Source: Dehalococcoidia bacterium (GTDB lineage: Bacteria; Chloroflexota; Dehalococcoidia; Lucifugimonadales; Lucifugimonadaceae). Taken from it: DNA of 64,000 nt. The notes under the pieces are model-generated. The model worked only from the letters and a program-made list of their open reading frames with translations. It ran no database searches and was not told where the DNA came from. Shown here in pieces: positions 54,232 through 62,705 of the stretch. Within the stretch, counting starts at the first letter, position 1, and each line of letters opens with the position of its first letter. Where the stretch lies: the NCBI GenBank assembly GCA_022451965.1, contig JAKUNJ010000003.1:45460-109459 (forward strand), written 5' to 3'. The translations under genes and the position numbers were made by a program.

Positions 54232-55368
54232 ATGAAGATTAAAAATATATTAATTTCACCTCAAGAATTTAAGGAAAGCTTAACTGGCTATGAAGTTGCT
54301 TTAGCTATTAAGGATGGAATAAATAGAGTTGATTCCAGTGTAAATGTAAAAATTGCACCAGTCGCAGACGGAGGTGATGGAACATTAAAAACTATGGTTG
54401 ATGTAACTAATGGTGAAATAATCAAAGAAAATGTTCATGACCCTCTAGGAAAAGAAATAGAAGCTGAATGGGGAAAATTAGGCGATAATCAGACTGCTGT
54501 TATAGAAATGGCTAGAGCATCCGGATTAGCATTACTGAATGAAAATGAGAAATCAGCGTTAAATACTACTACTTATGGAACAGGCCAGTTATTTAAAGCT
54601 GCTTTGGATAGTGGAGCTAAGAAATTTATTCTTGGAATTGGTGGTAGTGCTACAAATGATGGTGGTGCTGGCTTTGTATCTGCTATTGGGGCAAAATTAC
54701 TAGATAAAAATAATAATGATGTTTTTCCATCAGGTGCAAACTTAAATTCAATAGAAAATATAGATCTTAGTAATATAGATAAAAGAATAAATCAAATAGA
54801 AGTTAAGGTAGCTTGTGACGTTAACAACCCTTTGTGTGGAGATTCTGGTGCCTCAGTAATTTTTGGGCCTCAAAAAGGTGCAAACACAGATCAAATTAAG
54901 ATTTTAGATGAAAACTTATTCTATTGGTCTCAACTAATTGAGAATCAAATAGGAAAAAATATTAGAGATATCCCTGGGGCTGGGGCTGCAGGAGGTTTAG
55001 GAGCAGGACTTATGGCATTTGTTAACGCCGAGCTTGCACTAGGCGCTGATATAGTACTGGACACATTAGATTATGAAAAAAAATTACCCGGAATTGACTT
55101 GGTTATTGTTGGTGAAGGTCAAACGGATAAATCGACTCAATTCAATAAGTCTCCAGTGGCAGTATCAACTAGAGCAAAAAAGTATGGCATTCCAGTTATT
55201 TGTATATCTGGCTCTTTAGGAGAAGGTTACAAGGAATGTTCTTCTCAAGGTATAGATTCTTTTTTTAGTATTGTAAATAAACCTATGGAATTGGATTATG
55301 CTTTAGATAATGCTTATGATTTAATTAGATCTAGTACTGAAGAAATTTTTAAGACTTTAATTTTATAG
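54232..55368 (+). CDS. Glycerate kinase, GarK/GlxK type
   Basis: A 378-residue kinase forming phosphoglycerate from D-glycerate. ILISPQEFKESLTGYEVA is at residues 6-23, the phosphate-binding APVADGGDGT near 44, GIGGSATNDGGAGFVSAIG near 136 and PGAGAAGGLGAGLMAF near 248. The family commonly makes 2-phosphoglycerate. It fits downstream of the tartronate-semialdehyde-type reductase at 34.3 kb and links hydroxy-acid breakdown to glycolysis; this link is inference. Confidence 0.93.
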   Translation: MKIKNILISPQEFKESLTGYEVALAIKDGINRVDSSVNVKIAPVADGGDGTLKTMVDVTNGEIIKENVHDPLGKEIEAEWGKLGDNQTAVIEMARASGLALLNENEKSALNTTTYGTGQLFKAALDSGAKKFILGIGGSATNDGGAGFVSAIGAKLLDKNNNDVFPSGANLNSIENIDLSNIDKRINQIEVKVACDVNNPLCGDSGASVIFGPQKGANTDQIKILDENLFYWSQLIENQIGKNIRDIPGAGAAGGLGAGLMAFVNAELALGADIVLDTLDYEKKLPGIDLVIVGEGQTDKSTQFNKSPVAVSTRAKKYGIPVICISGSLGEGYKECSSQGIDSFFSIVNKPMELDYALDNAYDLIRSSTEEIFKTLIL

Positions 55369-55383
55369 TAGGAATATTAAATA

Positions 55384-56589
55384 ATGAAAATATATGATTT
55401 AGTAATTATTGGTGGAGGCATAATAGGACTGGCTGTTGCTAATGATCTTATTAAGAGAAATAGTAAATTAAAGATATTGGTGGTAGAAAAAGATTCTAAT
55501 GTTGCTTCACAACAATCAGGGCATAATTCTGGTGTAATTCATTCTGGAATTTATTATAAACCTGGTTCTTTCAAGGCTCAATTTTGTGTAGAGGGAAGAG
55601 CAAGTATGACTAAATTTTGTCAAGATAATGAAATTCCTGTATGGACATGTGGAAAGTTAATCGTTGCAACTAAAGAATCCGACATACCCAAGATAGATAA
55701 TCTTTTTCAAAGAGGAGTGGCTAACAATGTTGAAGGTCTAAAAGTACTTAATCCTGATGAATCTAGACAAATAGAACCATATGTAAAATCACTTAAATCT
55801 CTTCATGCACCAGGTACAGGAATTGTAAATTATGAAACTGTAACTGAGGTATATGGGGATCAATTTAAAGAAAAAGGTGGAGAAATATTGCTTGATACTA
55901 AAGTAATTGGATCTACCAAAGATAATGATAAAATTGTAATTCAAACTACTAACGGAGATTTACATACAAAGAAGGTAATAAACTGCGCAGGTCTCCATTC
56001 AGACAGAATTGCAAAATTGTTCGGACTAGAAACAGACTTAAAAATAATACCATTTAGAGGAGAATACTACACTCTTAAAAAAGAAAAAGAATATTTGGTT
56101 AAGGGATTAATTTACCCAGTACCTAATCCTGAACTTCCGTTTCTTGGGGTACATTTTACTCAGACTATGAAGGGAGTTGTAGAAGCTGGGCCAAATGCAG
56201 TTCTTGCTACAAAGAGAGAAGGCTACAGAAAGAGAGATATTTCTCTAAAAGATACGCTTGATACTTTTACTTACAGTGGATTTTGGAAATTGTTTAAAAA
56301 TGACTGGAAAACAGGCATTTGGGAAGTTAATAGATCACTTAGAAAGAAAATATTTGTAAATAGTCTCAGAGAGTTAATTCCTCAAGTTAATGATTTTGAT
56401 TTGAGAGGAGGAGGTTCAGGTGTAAGAGCTCAAGCAGTTGCGCCTAATGGAGATCTTATAGATGACTTCAAAATTGAGAGTGGGGACAATTCAATACATG
56501 TATTGAATGCACCATCACCAGGTGCTACATCTTCACTTGTTATAGGAAAATATATTGGTAATTTAGCAGCTAAAGAATTTGGCTACTAA
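55384..56589 (+). CDS. lhgO: L-2-hydroxyglutarate oxidase
   Basis: A 401-residue FAD-dependent oxidoreductase. The FAD fingerprint YDLVIIGGGIIGLAVANDL is at residues 3-21, SGHNSGVIHSGIYYKPGSFKA near 46 and NCAGLHSDRIA near 200; GGSGVRAQAV near 345 belongs to the C-terminal lobe. Relatives oxidise L-2-hydroxyglutarate to 2-oxoglutarate and pass electrons to the quinone pool, which suits the menaquinone setting. A related glycerol- or glycine-oxidase role is less likely. It lies 15 bases after the glycerate kinase gene. Confidence 0.9.
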   Translation: MKIYDLVIIGGGIIGLAVANDLIKRNSKLKILVVEKDSNVASQQSGHNSGVIHSGIYYKPGSFKAQFCVEGRASMTKFCQDNEIPVWTCGKLIVATKESDIPKIDNLFQRGVANNVEGLKVLNPDESRQIEPYVKSLKSLHAPGTGIVNYETVTEVYGDQFKEKGGEILLDTKVIGSTKDNDKIVIQTTNGDLHTKKVINCAGLHSDRIAKLFGLETDLKIIPFRGEYYTLKKEKEYLVKGLIYPVPNPELPFLGVHFTQTMKGVVEAGPNAVLATKREGYRKRDISLKDTLDTFTYSGFWKLFKNDWKTGIWEVNRSLRKKIFVNSLRELIPQVNDFDLRGGGSGVRAQAVAPNGDLIDDFKIESGDNSIHVLNAPSPGATSSLVIGKYIGNLAAKEFGY

Positions 56590-56590
56590 A

Positions 56591-56752
56591 TTATTCAAGG
56601 AAGAATGAATCTACAGCAAATACTGTAGGAATAACTATAATCAAGAAAAGTATCAGACCAAATAAACCATTAACAGTAGCTCCCAACAACCCACATACTA
56701 AAATATCAAACATAAGTATTGGGTAACCTATAATATCATTTTTAATTTTCAT
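56591..56752 (-). CDS. Small hydrophobic membrane protein, 53 residues
   Basis: An ATG-to-TAA frame that exactly fills the space between lhgO (its stop ends at 56589) and trxA (stop at 56761). The product begins MKIKNDIIGYPILMFDIL and continues with a second hydrophobic stretch (NGLFGLILFLIIVIPTVFAV), so it would have two membrane helices, the second about 20 residues. No ribosome site is obvious. Its position just after trxA on the same strand suggests a small operon member. It may be real but is not recognised. Confidence 0.5.
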   Translation of the reverse strand: MKIKNDIIGYPILMFDILVCGLLGATVNGLFGLILFLIIVIPTVFAVDSFFLE

Positions 56753-56760
56753 TATTTTTT

Positions 56761-57084
56761 TTATACTACAGCGTTAATTTTCTCTTCAAAATGTTGTTTA
56801 CCAACAGCTCCTATTATCTGATCAACTGGCTGACCATCCTTGAAAAGTAATAGCATTGGTATCGATCTTACGTGAAAACGTACAGAAAGATTAGGATTAC
56901 TGTCTACATCTACTTTAGCAAAAAGAACTTTTCCATCATATTCTTCAGCTAATTGATCGATTGTTGGAGCAATCATTTTACATGGTCCGCACCACTCAGC
57001 CCAAAAATCAACAAGAACTGGGATATCAGAATTTTCCACAATTTCTTGAAAATCACTTTCATTTACAATAACTGGTTTAGACAT
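56761..57084 (-). CDS. trxA: Thioredoxin
   Basis: A 107-residue thioredoxin with the redox motif WCGPC (Cys32, Cys35) in VLVDFWAEWCGPCKMIAP, DVDSNPNLSVRFHVRSIP and the cis-proline segment SIPMLLLFKDG near residue 74. It is cytoplasmic. It lies nine bases after nuoG, in the same minus-strand run, so it is coordinated with the NADH-oxidising module. Confidence 0.97.
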   Translation of the reverse strand: MSKPVIVNESDFQEIVENSDIPVLVDFWAEWCGPCKMIAPTIDQLAEEYDGKVLFAKVDVDSNPNLSVRFHVRSIPMLLLFKDGQPVDQIIGAVGKQHFEEKINAVV

Positions 57085-57093
57085 TTCTACTCC

Positions 57094-59658
57094 TTAACTT
57101 ATTTTTACTTTTTTATAATTTAATAATGGTACAGCTGATGAAAAATCTGGATTATTACTAGATTCTAGTTCAGTGACCATTCTACCAAAATAGTCAGTCG
57201 ATGTAAGAAATCCTTCAATTTTTCCATCAAGCTTTAATTTTGTATTTAGTTCAAAGTTTCCATTTTCAGATATTATTGTAATGTTATCATCTTCATTAAT
57301 ATTATTAGCTATAGCATCTTTTGGGTGAATACTAATAAAAATTGGTGATGTGATTTTATTCATGTCTGATTCTTTAGAAACTTTTACTGCTTCTGGTCTA
57401 TTAAGAATTCTTCCTGGTAAATAGAATAGCCCATCTGTTATAATTTCATCAATATTTATGTCATCGAAAAGCAAATCATAGCTCAAGTCATTTTTAGTTA
57501 CTTCATTACTATTTTCTGAGACTTTAGATATGTATTCATTTTTATATTTTTCTATCTCAATATTTTTATTCTCAAATAACATTTCTGAAATATCTACTAC
57601 TGACATAAGATTAGAATTAACTTTATTTATCATCTTAGGAGAGACTTTTATTCTTCCTTCATTATTAATCGTTGTTGATTCATGCTCAGCATAAGTTTTT
57701 GTTGGTAAAGTAAAATCAGCTAGATCAAAAAACTTATTCTTAAGATGGTTTGCATAAATAAAAAGCTCAAGTTTTTCTGATATTTCCTCGAAAGGTTCTT
57801 CTGTAATCAAATCAGGATTAATCCCATCTCCAAACATTATTAATGCCTTAATCTTACTCTCTTTTATTTTTTCTATAATATTATCAATACTTGAGAAGCT
57901 TTTTTTATTCTTTGAAAAAATATCATAGAAATTAGCTGTACCTATACCATTAAATGTAGGATATATACCTTTTCCTTCTCCATTCAAGTTATTAGTAATT
58001 GAAGCTAAATTTATAATCGAATCAACAAAATCTTTTGATTCTGAATCTTTAACAGTATCTTGCCCAAAGGTGAATGAAGTTTTAGAAGATCCAGAAATAA
58101 TCCTTGCAGCTTCTATTATTTGTTCTTCAGGAACCTTGGTGATGGACGAAACTTTTCTAGCATCAAATTTCCATAAGAATTTTTTATATTCATCTATATT
58201 ATTAGGATTTACATCTTTAGATTCTAAATTTTGATCAAAAATAAGTTTACTAATAGTGTTTATGATCAAACTTTCTGTACCAGGAACAGGTCTTATCCAT
58301 AGATGTGCATATCTAGTCAAGTCAATTTCTCTTGGATCAATAACTATTAATTTAGAATTATCTCTAGATGCTTTTTTTATAGGTAATGAAATTATATTAT
58401 TATCTTCAGTTATATTAGATGATACTACTACATTACAGCTTGATTTTTCTAGATTCCAAATCGAGTTAGACGTAGCTAAGAAATTATTTCTATCACTGAG
58501 AGTTTTAAAGTAATTAATATTAGTGAGGTTAGCAGTAGTAACATTATCAGTATTAATTTTACTTGATAGGTTTAATAATGCTAAATTATCTTCTACTGAA
58601 GCTCTAGGTGAACCTATAATGGCTATTTGTTCTGGATTTATATTTTTTAGTTTTTCATTGATCATTATTATAGCTTCATCATTTTCAATAGATTTATTCT
58701 TGTACACATCTTTGAAATAGCTTTTTTTGATCCGTGAAGTTGAGTTTGGATAATCGTATCCAAATTTACCCTTATAGCACAACTGACCTTTAGTGGAGGG
58801 GGATGATAAATCTCCTTTAAATCTAATTAATTTATCAGATTTGTTTACTTCAACAAGTGCATCGCATCCACCAGAACAGTTGAAACAATTTGCTTCATAT
58901 TCTTTATCAGATTTTTCCCATTTATAATCTCTTTCTACTAATGCACCTGTAGGACAAACATCTATACAAGCACCACAAAATTCACATCCAGATTCTAACA
59001 ATGAAGTACCATTCGAGGTTCCAACAAGTGATACACCTGATCTAGAAACTAATGTTAGAGCAGAGTCTATTCGTATTTCATCACAAACTCTAACGCATCT
59101 TGCGCATACTATACAAAGATTGTAATCTCTATCATAAAAAGGATCATCTACATGGATAGGTAAATCCCTTCTATTATAGTTAAGAGGTATAGTCATATCT
59201 AGTTCAACGAATCGAGCAGTATCCTTTAGCTCACATCTTTCATTTTTGGGGCATATTGTGCATCTATCTGTTACTGCGACATGTCTTTGACATATATCTT
59301 GAGGTCCACACAGTTCTGCTCTATGGCAAGTTAAGCATCCATGGGGATGTTCACTCATTAGTAGTTCTACTACACCTTTTCTTAGATCATTTACAGGTTC
59401 ATTATCGCTAACAACTTTCATTGAATTGGCAGCAGGAGTTGTACATGATGCAACTGTCATTTTTCTTACAGACCCATCAGGGCCAGTTTGTTCAACCTCT
59501 ACTAAACATGCCCTACAAGCACCATAAGGTTTCATATTTGGATAGTAGCATAAATATGGAATATATATATCATTATCCATTGCGACTTGAAGAATGGTTT
59601 GACCATTCTTTATATCTAAATTACTACCATTAATGTTTATTTTTGCTTCTTCTGACAA
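57094..59658 (-). CDS. nuoG: NADH-quinone oxidoreductase subunit G-like iron-sulfur protein
   Basis: An 854-residue iron-sulfur protein. The 2Fe-2S site has Cys37, Cys48, Cys51 and Cys72. The His104-x3-Cys108-x2-Cys111-x5-Cys117 site is followed by an extra cysteine set Cys123, Cys133-x2-Cys136-x5-Cys142. Two 4Fe-4S ferredoxin motifs are at Cys182-192 and Cys225-235. The N7-type motif is Cys258, 261, 265 and 294, then a molybdopterin-fold region without a catalytic cysteine or selenocysteine. It is therefore NuoG-like, not formate dehydrogenase. The gene order nuoE-nuoF-nuoG gives the electron-input module. Confidence 0.82.
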   Translation of the reverse strand: MSEEAKININGSNLDIKNGQTILQVAMDNDIYIPYLCYYPNMKPYGACRACLVEVEQTGPDGSVRKMTVASCTTPAANSMKVVSDNEPVNDLRKGVVELLMSEHPHGCLTCHRAELCGPQDICQRHVAVTDRCTICPKNERCELKDTARFVELDMTIPLNYNRRDLPIHVDDPFYDRDYNLCIVCARCVRVCDEIRIDSALTLVSRSGVSLVGTSNGTSLLESGCEFCGACIDVCPTGALVERDYKWEKSDKEYEANCFNCSGGCDALVEVNKSDKLIRFKGDLSSPSTKGQLCYKGKFGYDYPNSTSRIKKSYFKDVYKNKSIENDEAIIMINEKLKNINPEQIAIIGSPRASVEDNLALLNLSSKINTDNVTTANLTNINYFKTLSDRNNFLATSNSIWNLEKSSCNVVVSSNITEDNNIISLPIKKASRDNSKLIVIDPREIDLTRYAHLWIRPVPGTESLIINTISKLIFDQNLESKDVNPNNIDEYKKFLWKFDARKVSSITKVPEEQIIEAARIISGSSKTSFTFGQDTVKDSESKDFVDSIINLASITNNLNGEGKGIYPTFNGIGTANFYDIFSKNKKSFSSIDNIIEKIKESKIKALIMFGDGINPDLITEEPFEEISEKLELFIYANHLKNKFFDLADFTLPTKTYAEHESTTINNEGRIKVSPKMINKVNSNLMSVVDISEMLFENKNIEIEKYKNEYISKVSENSNEVTKNDLSYDLLFDDINIDEIITDGLFYLPGRILNRPEAVKVSKESDMNKITSPIFISIHPKDAIANNINEDDNITIISENGNFELNTKLKLDGKIEGFLTSTDYFGRMVTELESSNNPDFSSAVPLLNYKKVKIS

Positions 59659-59661
59659 ATT

Positions 59662-61365
59662 TTACTCCGAATTATTTGGTCTAGTTCTTGTTGGTATAAG
59701 CATTTTTTCTAGTGGTTCAGTCTTATTAGCAATTGAATCTGATATTTCTTTTTCAAAATACTTTAATGAAGATGATATAGGATTATAACCTAGTTGACCA
59801 TGACCACATAGTGATCCAATTTTCATACTTTTACCTATTCTTTCCAATAAATGTAGATCGTTTGGTTCACTCTTAGATTTACATAAACGGTCTAATACAT
59901 CATACATATGAGTATTACCAAGCCTGCAAGGGAAACATTTTCCACAAGACTCGAACTGATTGAAAGCAACTAAGTTTCTAATCAAATCAACTACTGAAAC
60001 TGATTCATTGCATACAATTATCCCACCTGAGCCTAGTATAGCACCAGATTTAGCCATTTCATCGAAATCAATTTTTGTTGAAAATGCATCTTTCCCTAAT
60101 ACTCCACCTAGAGGTCCACCTGTTTGAAGCATTTTAATTTCTGATTCTGAGTTGGAACCTCCTCCAATATCATGGAGAACATCATTTATAGTCATACCCA
60201 TAGGAATTTCATACATACCAGGTCTATTAATATGACCTGATAAACAAACAATAGCTGTACCTGTAGATTTTTCTGTTCCAGTACTCTTGAACCAATCTGA
60301 TCCATTTTTTATTATTTGAGGGACATAAGAAATAGTTTTTACATTATTAATGTTGGTTGGTTTCTTCCATAATCCTGAAGCAGCTGGGAAAGGAGGCTTA
60401 AATCTCGGTGTTGATCTTTTACCTTCAATTGCCTCCATAAGAGCAGTTTCTTCACCTGCCACATATGAATCTCCAGTTAGTGAAACTTCCATATCAAATG
60501 AAAAATCTGAACCAAGTATATTTTCTCCTAAAATACCTTGTTGGTAGGCTTCTTTTATTGCTCTTTCAATAGCATTAATTGGAATTTCATGACCTTGTCT
60601 AATAAAAACATAAGATTTATTTGAGTTTGTAGCATAACCATTTAAAATTAGACCTTCAACTAATGTGTGGGGATCTGTTTCTAGTATTCCTTTATCATTA
60701 TAAGCTCCCGGGTCTCCTTCTTCACAATTACAAAGTACATATTTGGTAGAAGCTTTATTTGGAGCTAAAAAACTCCATTTAACACCTGTTGGAAACGCTG
60801 CACCACCTCTACCTCTTAGTCCTGAATTTTTGACTTCTTCGACAACATTCTCAGGGGACATTTCAAAAAGTGCTTTATCTAAAGCAGCGTAACCATCTTG
60901 GTTGATGTACTGAAATATATCTCCTGGAGTAATTTCCCCAAAATTTCTAGTAGCAATTCTGAGTTGATTTGAGAATTGTGGCAAATCATTTATACTTGGA
61001 ATATCTATATCTAAACTTGAGTTAGAATCATAGGCAAAAGCATTTTGTTTAAAAATGTTTTTACTCTTTAGGTAATGATTATAAATACTATTAGCGATAT
61101 CAAGATCAACATTAGCATAAAAAATTTTTACATTTGAAGGTAGATGGACTACAATCATTGGCTCTAAATACATAAGACCCATAGAACCAACTTCAAGTAT
61201 ATTTATTTTATCGGAGGACTTTGAAGATAGAGATTGAAAAATTTCATCTGCACCTACTGCTTGCCCACTTGTTCCGGTTTGAACCTTAATAACTACTTTT
61301 TTGTCGTAGATATCGCTTACATATTTTGAAGATAAATCTTTTAAATTTTGATATTTTTCAGACAT
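59662..61365 (-). CDS. nuoF: NADH-quinone oxidoreductase subunit F-like flavoprotein
   Basis: A 567-residue NADH dehydrogenase subunit. The FMN/NADH domain has GLRGRGGAAFPTGVKW near residue 185, CNCEEGDPGAYNDKG near 210 and AGEETALMEAIEGKR. The 4Fe-4S site is ESCGKCFPCRLGN with a fourth cysteine in GSLCGHGQLG. An N-terminal thioredoxin-like domain (about residues 1-90) is present but lacks all the 2Fe-2S cysteines of that domain in HoxF/HndC relatives. It overlaps nuoE by one base and lies three bases before nuoG. Confidence 0.9.
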   Translation of the reverse strand: MSEKYQNLKDLSSKYVSDIYDKKVVIKVQTGTSGQAVGADEIFQSLSSKSSDKINILEVGSMGLMYLEPMIVVHLPSNVKIFYANVDLDIANSIYNHYLKSKNIFKQNAFAYDSNSSLDIDIPSINDLPQFSNQLRIATRNFGEITPGDIFQYINQDGYAALDKALFEMSPENVVEEVKNSGLRGRGGAAFPTGVKWSFLAPNKASTKYVLCNCEEGDPGAYNDKGILETDPHTLVEGLILNGYATNSNKSYVFIRQGHEIPINAIERAIKEAYQQGILGENILGSDFSFDMEVSLTGDSYVAGEETALMEAIEGKRSTPRFKPPFPAASGLWKKPTNINNVKTISYVPQIIKNGSDWFKSTGTEKSTGTAIVCLSGHINRPGMYEIPMGMTINDVLHDIGGGSNSESEIKMLQTGGPLGGVLGKDAFSTKIDFDEMAKSGAILGSGGIIVCNESVSVVDLIRNLVAFNQFESCGKCFPCRLGNTHMYDVLDRLCKSKSEPNDLHLLERIGKSMKIGSLCGHGQLGYNPISSSLKYFEKEISDSIANKTEPLEKMLIPTRTRPNNSE

Positions 61366-61850
61366 TATTCCTTCTTTAGTGAATCAATTAAATTTTCAAC
61401 TTTTTTATCATCCAGTTTTCCAAACATTTTATGATCAACAGCAAAAACCGGGCTCTGAGCACAAGCTCCAAGACATGTAGAGTACCTGAGTGTAACTTTA
61501 TTGTCAGAGCTTTCTCCTTCTCCTTCAATTCCAAGTATGTTATGAGCCTTAGTAATTAGTTTTTGAGCTCCATTAATGTGGCAGCTAGGTCCCCAACAAA
61601 CATCTAGAGTTTTTTCACCGGGTGGAGTAAACCTAAAATTTGTATAGAATGAAGCTACACTCCATACATCATTGATAGTTACTTTACAAAAGTTAGCAAT
61701 TTCTTCTATTGCTTCATCAGGTATATAGTGCAAGGAGTCTTGCACAGCTAACAAAGAAGACAAAACTGTAACTGTAGTTCTCTTTTGGTTGGAAATAGAT
61801 TCATTGATTATAGATCTAAGTGAATCTGAATCCAAAATTTTATTTGACAA
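61365..61850 (-). CDS. nuoE: NADH-quinone oxidoreductase subunit E-like 2Fe-2S protein
   Basis: A 161-residue thioredoxin-like ferredoxin. The 2Fe-2S ligands are Cys85-x4-Cys90 (DVCWGPSCHINGAQ) and Cys126-x3-Cys130 (YSTCLGACAQSP). An AGGAG ribosome site precedes the ATG. It passes electrons between NuoF and the other centres of the module. The 78 bases upstream contain no recognisable promoter. Confidence 0.95.
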   Translation of the reverse strand: MSNKILDSDSLRSIINESISNQKRTTVTVLSSLLAVQDSLHYIPDEAIEEIANFCKVTINDVWSVASFYTNFRFTPPGEKTLDVCWGPSCHINGAQKLITKAHNILGIEGEGESSDNKVTLRYSTCLGACAQSPVFAVDHKMFGKLDDKKVENLIDSLKKE

Positions 61851-61928
61851 ATCTACTCCTGAAATAGTTCCAATTTAATTTTATCAATTTGGAATTTTTC
61901 TAACAAGATATTATTTGATCAAATTATA

Positions 61929-62705
61929 CTAATTGCTACCTAATGTTTTAGCTATCTTCATATCTTCTGAAACATCTCTTTGAATTGTAGGGCTAACAAT
62001 AACATCTTGAACTATAGTCCTGTGAGGCATTCTCATACAAAGCAAAATAGTTTCTGCTATATCTTCTGGCATCATCATTGTTGCTCTTGCTTGTGCATCT
62101 GGAGGTAGAGGTCTATTATCTAAAATTGGCGTATCTACTTCAGCAGGATAAATTGTACAACTTCGTATTCCATGCTCTCTTAATTCTTGTCGCATTGCAG
62201 TCATCATAGCTGCAACAGCTGCTTTTGCTGAAGAATAAGGCACACCTCCCATAAGACCAGGATTTATTGCAGCCATTGAAGAAATTGTTACTACAGTTCC
62301 ACCACCATTTTCAATCATATTTGGCAAAATAGCTTGTGTTAATCTGTAAACACCTTCAACATTCACATTGAATACTGATTGCCAGTCATCTTTCTTTACG
62401 TATCTCATTGATCGTACTTTACTTGAATGGCCAGCATTATTTACTAGGTACTGAATATTACCAAATTCCTTAATAGCTTCTTCTGCTACATTTGCAGCAG
62501 AATCTCCATCTTCTAGATCAGCAGAAAGAAAAGCACCTTTTCCTCCAGCATTTTCAATTTCTTTAACTGATTCTTTTAGAAGATTTTCTCTTCTTCCTAC
62601 AACAAATACATTAGCACCTTGTTCGCCTAGCATTTTTGCTGTTACTTTTCCTATACCAGATCCTGCTCCAGTAAGTATAACTGATTTACCTTTCAATGAA
62701 TCCAT
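61929..62705 (-). CDS. Short-chain dehydrogenase/reductase
   Basis: A 258-residue SDR with the NAD(P) motif TGAGSGIGKVTAKML at residues 12-26, NNAGHSSK near 90, the catalytic serine in TISSMAA near 144 and the YSSAK pair (Tyr, Lys) near 157-161. The substrate is unknown. It overlaps the upstream flavoprotein gene by 20 bases. Confidence 0.93.
   Translation of the reverse strand: MDSLKGKSVILTGAGSGIGKVTAKMLGEQGANVFVVGRRENLLKESVKEIENAGGKGAFLSADLEDGDSAANVAEEAIKEFGNIQYLVNNAGHSSKVRSMRYVKKDDWQSVFNVNVEGVYRLTQAILPNMIENGGGTVVTISSMAAINPGLMGGVPYSSAKAAVAAMMTAMRQELREHGIRSCTIYPAEVDTPILDNRPLPPDAQARATMMMPEDIAETILLCMRMPHRTIVQDVIVSPTIQRDVSEDMKIAKTLGSN

Noticed and set aside
57094-59658. Formate dehydrogenase alpha subunit
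   Set aside because: The molybdopterin-fold region (SPRASVEDNLAL and following) has no catalytic cysteine or in-frame TGA, and the whole order matches nuoE-F-G.
61913-61924. ATTTGATCAAAT palindrome upstream of nuoE
   Set aside because: A 12-base palindrome of this composition is expected by chance in DNA this AT-rich, and it shares no feature with another site here.
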